DNA from: Hemerocallis citrina
Lineage: Eukaryota; Streptophyta; Magnoliopsida; Asparagales; Asphodelaceae
NCBI GenBank assembly: GCA_017893485.1
Contig: CM030367.1
Location: 84,078,853-84,142,852 of the forward strand
Length of the DNA: 64,000 nucleotides
Direction of reading: 5' to 3'
Under the pieces are notes generated by a model. It saw only the letters and a program-made list of their open reading frames with translations. It was not told where the DNA came from and did no database searches. The position numbers and the translations under genes are program-made. Positions 53,042 through 61,334 of the stretch are shown here, piece by piece; within the stretch, counting starts at the first letter, position 1; every line of letters starts with the position of its first letter.

Positions 53042-55059
53042 ATGGAGATTGATGACGAGTGCGTGACAATGGGGGTGTGGGCACCTTCAAGATCTTCGTC
53101 TGAGAATGTGACGGGCACTCCGAGGCCTTTAGGAGGAGGGGTGGCGCGAACCGAATTGACTTCCCTAATGAACGCCTTTCGAGAGGAGTTTGAGGAGCCC
53201 CCCATTGGGCCCCCATGAATGAGGTGTAGGACACGTTCCTCTTCGAAGTCGGGCGTTTCATCGCGTTTCGGACGCTTGTTAGCCCCCCCCGGGGGGGGGG
53301 GAGAGGAAGGTCGGCTCGGTCCTTTCTCACGAACCTGGTCAGCTGCCCTCTCTGGATGAGGGCTTCTATCTCATTCTTCAAGGCGCGACAATCATTGGTG
53401 TCGTGCCCATGGTCCCGGTGATAACGGCACCACTTCTCTTTATCCCTCTTCTTGGCAGGGGTGTTCATCCTCGGAGCAGGAGGTATGATCCCTTCCTTCT
53501 CAACTTCCATTAGAATGGTGGAGACATTGGTGGTGAGTGGAGTAAATTTCTTGAATCTGGGGGGAGGTCGGCGCTGGCCGCCATTATCCTTTTGGAGCTT
53601 CTTGGCTCCTTCCTCTTCTGTTCTCTTTCTCTTAGACCCGGAGGAAGACCCCTCCAAGTTAGGGCGGTGCTCAGCTTCTTCGGCCCGAATATACTTTTCG
53701 CTTCGGATGAGGAGGTCTAAGAAGCTCTGTGGGGGTTTCTTGGCGAGGGAGGAGCGGAGGCTGGAGTTGAGGATATTGGACTGAAATGCTGCTGCAGCGA
53801 CCGACTGGTCGAGGGATGCTATGGACCTGGCTTCAGCTGTGAACCTTTTCACATAGTCTCTCAGCTTCTCACCCTTCTTCTGGTGGAGGTACAGTAGCGA
53901 GATACTGGTCTTCTCAGTTCTGTGGCTACTTACGAAGTGGGTGACGAAGAGGGTCTCGAATTGCTCGAAGGAGAATATCGAGGATGGGGCAAGGCGAGAG
54001 TACCATTCTCGAGCTGGGCCCTTGAGAGTTGCAGGGAAGGTTTTGCAGAGCAGGGCATCGGAAGCTTGGTGGATGAGCATTAGGGTCTTGAAGCTTTTGA
54101 TGTGATCGACGGGGTCAGTCTCCCCGGAATAGGTCTCAAATTGAGGAGGCTTGAAGCCGATTGGTACGGGTGCATCCATTATGGTTCGGGAAAAAGGAGG
54201 TCGACTGGGGCGAAGGGTCCTTCCTTTAAGCTCCTCTTCTCGGTCTAACTGACCCAAGCGCCTCTCCATTTCGTGGAGACGGCAGTAGACGGCATCATCC
54301 CTTCGATGGTAATCAGCCGAGCCTCTAGACTCATCTTCGTACGAGGGAGAGCGGGAGCTACAACGTCGGTAGCTCCTGGAGCGGCGAGGGTTCGGCATAT
54401 GCCTGGAGTTGCTAGGAGCTGGAGGAGGAGTTGGGGACCGTCGGCGAGGACTTCGGACCGGAGGAGGAGAGGGGATCTTTGGAGCATTGGTGTTGGGATG
54501 GAGATTCAGAGCTTGTAGGACGGTTGCTTGGAACTGCTGGAACTCGGCACGGGTGATGGGTGCCTCATCGTTCCTAGGCTGTTGCCGACCAGCAGGGGAC
54601 TGTGGCCTTCTTCTGCGATGCTCGGGGAATTCTCTTCGCCCCCTTTGGGCAGGGGACCTTCTGTATTCTCGGCGGCGAGGAGATCGCTCATCCGGACGGT
54701 GTTGGCGGGAGGCTCCCTCTCGGGCCCGCTTTTCATCCAAACGGCGGCGAAGATTCTCGTCCTTCTGCCGATTGAGGACGGTGTTGCGAAGGTCGGAAGC
54801 TTGGGGATTGTGGGAGGCCATCGAATCCGAAGAGGCATTGTGGATGGAGACGTTGTCTGGAGGGAGAGGTTGTTTCTGCAGGTTGGGACCCTTAGGAAGT
54901 TGCTGATTCTAAGGAGGAGGTAGGTCCTGTTGGAGAGGGTCCATGGTTTGCGGTGGAAGTTGCCTCTGCTGTTGGGCAGGTTGAGGGGGGTTCTTCCTGT
55001 TGCTGATCGGGGTTGGGCCCTCAGTTGGACCCTCTGGATCTGGCTTTCTTAGGGGGCAT
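52965..55059 (-). pseudogene. gag of F (Tat-type)
   Basis: The family-like start is the ATG at 55059-55057 (MPPKKARSRGSN), stopped at once by TGA. An open frame of 618 codons runs from 54821. It has an Arg/Ser/Pro-rich region (RRREYRRSP...RSPRRRSPTPPP, about residues 45-165), then the Retrotrans_gag core (FETYSGETDPVDHIKSFK, LKGPAREWYSRL, FVTHFVSSHRTEKTS, residues about 225-330) and a zinc-knuckle-like WCRYHRDHGHDTNDC. After about 53210 the open frame leaves the true frame: the usual link to protease (FSDEDLEGAHTPIV) continues in another frame, so the last about 70 residues are not native. A C8G10 tract at 53283-53300 lies in the coding part. Confidence 0.87.
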
Positions 55060-55110
55060 GGCTGGAGAAGATTTGTTCAACGGGAAGAGGGAAGGTTGCT
55101 ATTCGTTAGT

Positions 55111-55131
55111 TTCCCACAGACGGCATCAATC
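55111..55131 (-). promoter_or_regulatory. Primer binding site of F
   Basis: Directly after the 5' LTR the minus strand reads GATTGATGCCGTCTGTGGG, close to the TTGGCGCCGTCTGTGGG primer site common in Tat-type Gypsy elements, with an A for G/C change inside the CGCC core. Confidence 0.75.
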
Positions 55132-55722
55132 TGTTGCCGCTAAATTTGGTGTGGGGGCAAACAGATAGTATTTGTGGATTCTTAGGAAAACTGAATAGCA
55201 AACCTGTTTCCTGTTCCGTTGGAGTTTGACGCTGACTCCTGCCGTACACCTGCAAAAAGTGCGAGACACCCAGGTTGTTCCCGGTGATGCACCCTCTGAC
55301 GTTCAAGTCAGTAATCAGGAATGATTATGAGAGTGCAAAAACTGGGAAAAGATTGATTACCTCTTAATGGAGATGGATGGGGGGTATTTATAGGCGCCGC
55401 TGGGATCAGATTAGGAATGTAATCCCTGTGGTTAGATAAGGAATGTAATCCCTAATTCCCAGTGAAAGGATAGACATGAATTAGGGCCATTGATTAGGAT
55501 TTAATCAGAAACCCTAATCCTATCCTTTCTGGACCGGGTTTGCTGCGGGTTGAGACCCGCACCCAGTTGAGACGGATCCGTTCGCAGGTTAGCCGGTTTT
55601 CGAGAAAGAAACCCATACCCGCTTCAGAACCCTTGGTAGGTGAAATTACCGTTTCACCCCTGGGCTTCAAGATTCGTGCCTGATTCGGACGGTTCCGATT
55701 TAACCCCATTTTAGCCATATCA
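55132..55722 (-). repeat. 5' LTR of F
   Basis: 591 bp. On the minus strand it starts TGATATGGC and ends TTTAGCGGCAACA. A TATAAATA promoter box (minus strand, about 55385-55392) is conserved in both LTRs. Confidence 0.93.
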
Positions 55723-55834
55723 TTTATTATATATACTAAAAAATTGGACTAAAGGGCGTGGCCCGGGGGTTACCACTATCGTGTAGTGGAGAGAGGACTT
55801 AGCCAAAATGACAAACACATGCGCGCGCACGTGT

Positions 55835-56092
55835 GTTACAGGAATAAAAGATAACAAACCGATGGCTGGCGAATTTCCTCCCAGGATACAATTGTATACG
55901 TTTCCCTGAAGAGCAGCACCCAAACTCTAGAGATTTCAGCGAACTGTTCTGTGATGTACTCTCTGTTACAGGAATAAAAGATAACAAACCGGTGGCTAGC
56001 GAATTGCCTCCCATGATACAACTGTATACCTTTCCCTGAAGAGCAGCACCCAAACTCCAGAGATTTTAGCAAACTGTGCTGTGATGTATTCT
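55835..56092 (-). repeat. 129-bp tandem duplication in the loop of X; possible captured gene fragment
   Basis: Two copies (55835-55963 and 55964-56092) start GTTACAGGAATAAAAGATAAC. On the minus strand an open frame (56219-55836) starts MARGLPLTCRVNLAKMTNTQSEDTDFDN, has a serine run and then repeats SLEFGCCSSGK once per copy. I do not recognise the protein. It may be a host fragment picked up by X, or chance coding in a duplicated loop. Confidence 0.6.
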
Positions 56093-56528
56093 CAGTTTTT
56101 GACACAGAGGAAGAAGAAGAGGAAGTGTAATTCGGATTATCAAAATCTGTATCTTCTGACTGTGTGTTTGTCATTTTGGCTAAGTTCACTCTACACGTTA
56201 GTGGTAACCCCCGGGCCACGCCCTTTAGTCCAATTTTTTAGTATATGTACTAGAAGAAACCTTTTCCCATTTTTGATATGGGACTATCCATTTTCTCCAA
56301 GTTTCCAAGTTAATACATTTTGAGTACCCAACTTTAGACCAACATTTCTCATTCATACAGAATTTGTTTTTGGCAAATGAGTACACCACGGAATAGTACT
56401 CGACGAGAGGATTGCAATCCAATCATTTTCCGGTGCCGCCAGTGTTCGTAGCCCACCGGAATCCGGCCCAGAAAGTCAGCAAAAAATAATTCCAACAAAT
56501 CCTACATACAGTTAACTTTCCAGTAGTG

Positions 56529-57229
56529 ATGGAATGTTGTCTTTACTTGATGTTGGTGTACCAAACATGAACATGTAGTAACAACCTTCGAGTTTGAGCA
56601 TACACAACATAATGTTTATTTTCGTTAGGTATTTTGAAATCTGCACAAAGAATGATATAAAGCTGATTTTAGTTGAGCATACACAATATTTTTTTAAAAT
56701 CCTACCATAAGCATGTCATACATTTACTGTTCTTCCATTTGGATGTAGTTGCTTTATTAGACTTAGCTAGTTGCTCTTTATCCCTGCAAATTATTACCTA
56801 ATTTTTTTTATAATGTGACATATACAGTTTCAGAATAGATTTCCAACTAATTCAAGTTGGGCAAATCCAGAGAACCAAAGCGAAAGGAGGCATACCCATT
56901 AAGAAAATCTACTAATTGCAAGTCTTTTTTTTTGTCCTATTTGTGGTGAAATTATTTTGTACGATCAAACTTGTTAGAACTTTTTAATGTAAACAGGGTA
57001 TATGTAACTTGATACTTGTGCGAGTGAAAAATTGGATTATAAATTTAACAGAACTTTAAACTTCTGAAGTTGTGTATGTTAATTAGTAGAAATATAGTGA
57101 ATTTTGTCAGTTAAATTTTTTATTGTTTTATTGTGCATTACTGAAAATTTGTATAGTTTTTTTTTCTGTCATAAAAAAAATACAGATTTTCAATTGAAAA
57201 GGCTGCATATATTTTTTTTTATTAAAAAT
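56529..57229. other. CACTA right interior, non-coding
   Basis: AT-rich DNA between the X target repeat and the right subterminal repeats. No gene recognised. Confidence 0.5.
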
Positions 57230-57543
57230 ACCCCGGCGTTTTACAAAACGCCGGTGTGCATTTCTAAAAATTAATTATTTCAAATTGTAAAAATAATTAT
57301 ATTATTTAAAATATATATACCTCGGCATTTTCGAAACGCCGGGATAGGTTAAAATTCGATTTTTTTAAAAAAATGAAAATTAATATACACCGACGCTTTT
57401 ACAAGCATTCCTAAAAACGCCGAGGAATCCTGTCCATGATTGCCCCGCATGCACAACACCGGCGTTTGGTGCGGCGCTGTTCGACACGCCGGTAGGGATG
57501 GAGCTATAAAAAAATGCCGGTGAATCCGTCGACGGTTGTAATG
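57230..57543 (-). repeat. CACTA right subterminal palindromic repeats
   Basis: Four to five units at about 57231, 57322, 57388, 57458 and 57514 (e.g. CCCCGGCGTT..AACGCCGG) mirror the left block. Confidence 0.75.
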
Positions 57544-57836
57544 CAGTCTTGTATCTGAATCTTGCGATGAATGTTTTTTACTACCCCAGTATTAAAAAAA
57601 AGGTTCATTGTCTTGAATTCAATACTTTTTATTAGTCGTGAGAATTGACATTAGATGAGCTTTAAGCTCATTTGTCAGAACAAATAAAATGGAAAGAGGT
57701 TGACAATTGAGCTTGAAGCTCATCTAATGTCAATTCTCTCACAACTAATAAAAAGTATTGAATTCAAGACAATGAATCTTTTTTTTAATACAGGGGCAGT
57801 AAAAAGCATTCATCTCAAGATTCAGATACAAGACTG
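57544..57836. mobile_element. Palindromic MITE (293 bp)
   Basis: The ends CAGTCTTGTATCTGAATC and its reverse complement (57820-57836) open a nearly complete hairpin. Both arms carry GTATTGAATTCAAGACAATGAA, CTAATAAAAAGTATTG and GAGCTT..AAGCTCAT, with a loop of about 40 bp near 57690. Flanks (ATG, ATT) show no clear target duplication, so the superfamily is unassigned. It abuts the CACTA right end. Confidence 0.75.
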
Positions 57837-57948
57837 ATTTTCACCTTACCACTCTAATCTAAATCTAAGAATGACAACAAGAAAATCACTTTTTCACAAT
57901 AATATAGTCCGTTCCTGATGCCTTTTTTTATTTTTTTATTTTTTTTTA

Positions 57949-58337
57949 GGCAAAATTTAAAAAAACGTCACAATAGTTTGACGCTGTTTAAAAAAACATC
58001 ACAAAATTTTGACTTTTTAAAAAAACTGCACAAAGTTTAACTCACAACTCACGGAGTTATCCAACCGTTAACTGGGTTATGCGTAATGTTTAAAAAAACA
58101 TCACAAAACTATTGTTTTGTTTAAAAAAACAACACAGAACTATTATTCTGTTTAAAAAAACATCACAAAAGTTTCCATTTGTTTTAAAAAAATATCACAT
58201 AACTATCATCCCAGTTAACGGTTGGATAACTCCGTGAGTTGAGAGTTAAACTTTGTGCAGTTTTTTTAAAAAGTCAAAGTTTTGTGACGTTTTTTTAAAC
58301 AGTGCCAAACTATTGTGATGTTTTTTTAAATTTTGCC
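57949..58337. mobile_element. Foldback MITE (389 bp), Mutator-type candidate, 9-bp direct repeats
   Basis: Inverted ends of about 130 bp start GGCAAAATTTAAAAAAAC and contain ACTCACGGAGTTATCCAACCG and TTAACTGGG. The middle repeats a TTTAAAAAAACATCACAAAACT unit several times. TTTTTTTTA flanks both sides (57940-57948, 58338-58346). The 9-bp size fits Mutator-type insertion, but it is a T tract, so chance is possible. Confidence 0.75.
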
Positions 58338-58524
58338 TTTTTTTTAATCTAATTTGAGGCTGACATATATCAACTCAGATGAATACTGACCTTTTAATGT
58401 ACCCTACAAAGTGAATAACTCTGTAGGTTCGCAATTAGAATGATGATAATGAAACTGAGCATTAGCAACAGAGAGACCATCATACATTTTTTGTGTTAAG
58501 CCTTCTTAAAAGTGCGCCAACAAT

Positions 58525-58761
58525 CAGGGGCGAAACCAGAACAATTTTACCTGGAGGGTCAAGGAAAAATTCTATGACTACATATAAAAATACAACGATT
58601 TTTTCATAATTTTTAGAGAGGCCAAACCATATAACTTAGAATTTGGGAGGCCAAATTATAAATTTTTAAGGGTTTATAAAATTTTCAATAGTGTGAAGGA
58701 AATTTTTGAAAATTCTGAGAGAGCCCGGGCTTCTCCAGACCCTCACTATGCTCCGCCACTG
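58525..58761. mobile_element. hAT-type MITE (237 bp), imperfect 8-bp TSD
   Basis: Starts CAGGGGCGAAACCAG and ends TGCTCCGCCACTG, the CAGGGGCGGA-type ends of many plant hAT elements. Flanks are CCAACAAT (58517-58524) and TCAACAAC (58762-58769): six of eight match and both differences are C/T. The interior is AT-rich with GAGAGGCCAAA / GGGAGGCCAAA repeats. Confidence 0.8.
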
Positions 58762-59331
58762 TCAACAACTATCATGTCAGAATTTGTTTAGTAAACCGTG
58801 TCAAAAGAAAAGAAAGAAAAACTAACCGTACCAAGGAGAATACTTGTTTTCTCCATTAGGCCGCCAAAACAGACTAATGCAGAAAGCGAAAAAGAGGAGC
58901 AGGCAAAAAAGAGGAGCACCACAAGGAAGGATATCTTGATGACTAAAATTGAATGTATGTTGCAATAACACTCCAACCAAGTTAACGGTAATATATCTCT
59001 AAGCTACTCTTCATGATAAATTACAAATCGAAAAATAGGATAAAATCATCAGTCCAGTCAGATAAGTAAACAGGCTTCTAAGTTACTTTCTTGAATCTTT
59101 TTCTCACCCTCTACCTGGAAGAATACTTCAAACCTTGAGTGAAATCTAAGTAGGACTTTCCAGAGCTAATGAATTACTATATTACCCTCTGCGCCCAAGG
59201 CTCATGACCCCAGTGAAATGACTTAAAACAAAATCATGATCATTGTGAAAATATTTATAACCAACATGATGGATGAGTAAGAACTCAGAAGTATCTAAAC
59301 CACTACTTTAGTCTTTAGAACACAACATATA
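58762..59331. other. Unassigned spacer
   Basis: AT-rich, with no domain, repeat end or RNA gene recognised between the hAT MITE and element G. A 62-codon minus-strand frame (58976-58788) has no family features. Confidence 0.45.
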
Positions 59332-59833
59332 TGATATGGAGATCAAGATGGAAAGGATGGATCGTCTATGCAGTGACCGATCTAGGTATGATTAACACTG
59401 ATGGGGTAGAAATCATGGCTAATAATGATTGTGCACTCCTCACACTGATCTCAGAGATCCCGGAAGGCACAACCGTTCTCTCACGTCGACTACTGGCCCA
59501 CAGCCCAAACATGGGCCGCCCTCAAGCCCATATTCAGAAACTGTAGCCCAATCAAGGGGGAAAGTCCAGCCATTTATGGTTGGCAATTAGATCCCGTGAA
59601 ATCAGGGAGAAGATTAATGTTTTAGATCCTTAACTAAAGAGATCGATTCAAATCAGTTAAGCGATTCCTCCCTAATTGCTCATACACAGACCTATAAATA
59701 CAGACCCCCGCTCTCAGTTTCCACATAATCACAATTTCAGTAATTAAAACCCAGCTTTGACTTCTGATTATTAACTTGATCATCAGAGGGTCTGTCACAG
59801 GGATCACACCCGGCGTTTCAGGTTATCCTTGCA
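59332..59833 (+). repeat. 5' LTR of element G (Tat-type Gypsy)
   Basis: Begins TGATATGGAG (the F LTR also begins TGATATGG) and ends near CCTTGCA at 59833, where a primer site follows. It contains a TATAAATA box at 59692 and a pyrimidine-rich, TTCAGTAATTAAAACCC leader. The start is inferred from the LTR-like TG and from length; no second LTR is in the window to fix it. Confidence 0.55.
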
Positions 59834-59840
59834 GGTTTAT

Positions 59841-59856
59841 GTTGGGGGCCGTCAGC
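59841..59856 (+). promoter_or_regulatory. Degenerate primer binding site of G
   Basis: GTTGGGGGCCGTCAGC resembles the TTGGCGCCGTCTGTGGG primer site of Tat-type elements, with mismatches, and lies a few bases after the inferred LTR end. Confidence 0.6.
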
Positions 59857-60077
59857 TAGTGCAACCACCAGAACATCCACCAAAATCCACAAATACTAGC
59901 CTCACATCTAGATTTGATCAATGGTTGAGATATAAGATTTTCACAAAAATTAAAAAAAACTCATCATCTGTTGCTCCCACACTAAAAAAGAACTGCATCG
60001 GATTGACGTTGTCTATGGAAAAATGCCACAGATCTGACCTTACGATCAACCACCACAGTCTGAAGCATCCAAATGCC

Positions 60078-61334
60078 ATGGCTCCAAAAGCAAAGAAGGG
60101 GGCGGCTGTAAGTCGTCAGGCAGACTTCTCGTTTCCTCCTCCTCTGGTGAACCCGTTCTGAAGCAGAGCAGCCACACAAGGGTCACAATGATGACGCTCT
60201 GAACGTAGGCAGAGTCCTGACCCTGCCACCTCTCCTTCAACAGGCCGGAGGGTCAATCACTCTACAGTGTCGGACCTCCAAAACCTCATTAATAATCGGC
60301 AGCAGGAGGAGGACCTTTGTCACCGCATCGAGTTCAACCGCTCCTGGAATGGGGGTGCTAACTCGGATCACCAACGGAGCCGCAGCAGTGATCTAACTGT
60401 ATATATCACCGGGAAGCCCCCCCCCAAGCGGGCAGAGCAAAGCCTTTCTTCTGTGGATCGGCGTGTCCCAAAGGCCGACCGGGAAGGAGGCCCGATAACC
60501 AAGGTTGAATTTTAGGATTTTAGAATTGAGGTCCAGCAAGCTCAAGCTCTCCGAGGGAGATCCATGAACGACCGCCGTACACACAATCCACTCATCGGTC
60601 CAGTCGATAATGAGGAGTCTTATGAGTCAACCAATCTAAGGGGCGTGAAGATGTGTTCCTGAAGCGCCTCCAGGAAATGGAAGACCGACTCACCTGCATA
60701 GGAAAAGATGGGAAACAATCGAACAGGAGGTACCGTTCGGTCTGGCCACCCTTCTCCTCTTCCATCCTTGAAGCCCCGACTCGAGAAACTTCAAACCTAC
60801 CAAATTCGAGACCTACAACAAGGAGTCTGACCTAGCTGATCACATCTAGACTTTCAAACCTCTAATGATGATTCAAACCGACTCCGACACCATCCTCTGC
60901 AAAGTGTTCCCCGCCATGTTGCAAGGTTTTGCGAGAGAGTCGTACTGCCGACTAGCTCCTGACTCCATCTACTCCTTCGACCCGCTCGAGGAAGGTTTCC
61001 TAGCTCACTTTGTGACTAGCTGCAAAGTTGAGAAGACAAGTACCTCCTTGCTAGATTTGAAGCAAAAAGACGGAGAGGCGCTCTGTGACTTTGTTCAGAG
61101 GTTTATAACGGAGGCCCGGTCTATCCCCTCCCTTGATACCGGAGCCATGGCCGCTACCTTTAGGCACAATGTCCGACACGACATCCTAAAGACCTCTCTG
61201 GCTAAGAAGCATCCCTCGTACTTTTCAGACCTCCTTCTCTGGAGCGCGAAGTATAGCTGAGCAGAGGAGGCTCTACATTCTTGGGGACGTAAGGAATCCC
61301 CACTAAAGGGTAAGAGGAAGATGGATAGTGCTGA
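60078..61334 (+). pseudogene. gag of element G (Tat-type), truncated by LTR E
   Basis: The start at 60078 gives MAPKAKKGAAVSRQ, then stops. Further pieces are MSDLQNLINNRQQEEDLCHRI (60267), LKRLQEMEDRL (60656) and the Retrotrans_gag core MMIQTDSDTILCKVFPAMLQGFARESYCRLAPDSIYSF...EKTSTSLLDLKQKDGEALCDFVQRF (60865-61258), stopped at 61258-61260 and resuming AEEALHSWGRK. It aligns closely with F gag in order and motifs, but the conserved EWYSRL reads ESYCRL. LTR E cuts it at 61335; the rest, if present, lies beyond the window. Confidence 0.82.

Larger units (their letters stand above)
43085..55722 (-). mobile_element. Tat-type Ty3/Gypsy retrotransposon F (12.6 kb) with antisense extra gene
   Basis: LTRs of 591-592 bp (TGATATGG...GGCAACA on the minus strand) enclose a primer site, gag, protease, RT, two RNase H-like domains and integrase. 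A long 3' region follows with an oppositely transcribed gene and tandem repeats, then a polypurine tract. This layout defines Tat-lineage elements. The LTRs are nearly identical by eye, so F is younger than the other elements here. Flanking 5-mers are TTTAG (43080-43084) and TTTAT (55723-55727), a near match. F lies inside the left arm of X. Confidence 0.92.
42826..56519. mobile_element. Foldback TIR element X (about 1.1 kb without F), candidate 9-bp TSD CCAGTAGTG
   Basis: 42840-43084 plus 55728-55823 form the left arm, and 56160-56505 the right arm, as long inverted repeats (near-perfect around GTCGAGTACTATTCCGTGG and the AAATGTTGGTCTAAAGTTGG stretch). The arm is continuous across the F insertion: both arms read on into TACTAAAAAATTGGACTAAAGG and GGGCGTGGCCCGGG. 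CCAGTAGTG flanks both sides (42817-42825, 56520-56528), the size expected for Mutator-type insertion, although the right end carries about 15 extra bases. No transposase is present, so it is non-autonomous. Confidence 0.7.
36209..57543 (+). mobile_element. CACTA (En/Spm-type) DNA transposon, defective, invaded by X and F
   Basis: TNP2-like and TNPA-like remnants (38586-41660) lie between two blocks of inverted CCGGCG/CGCCGG repeats (36209-36380 and 57230-57543), typical of CACTA subterminal regions. The outer ends are degenerate: the left reads CCTACAGTGGCA and the right TTGTAATG (reverse complement CATTACAA), near but not equal to CACTACAA. No clear 3-bp target duplication is seen, so both limits are approximate. 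Without X and F it would be about 7.6 kb. Confidence 0.75.

Noticed and set aside
55728..56248. A separate small TIR element inside X
   Set aside because: Its inverted ends are simply the inner part of the X arms; the arms are continuous once F is removed.
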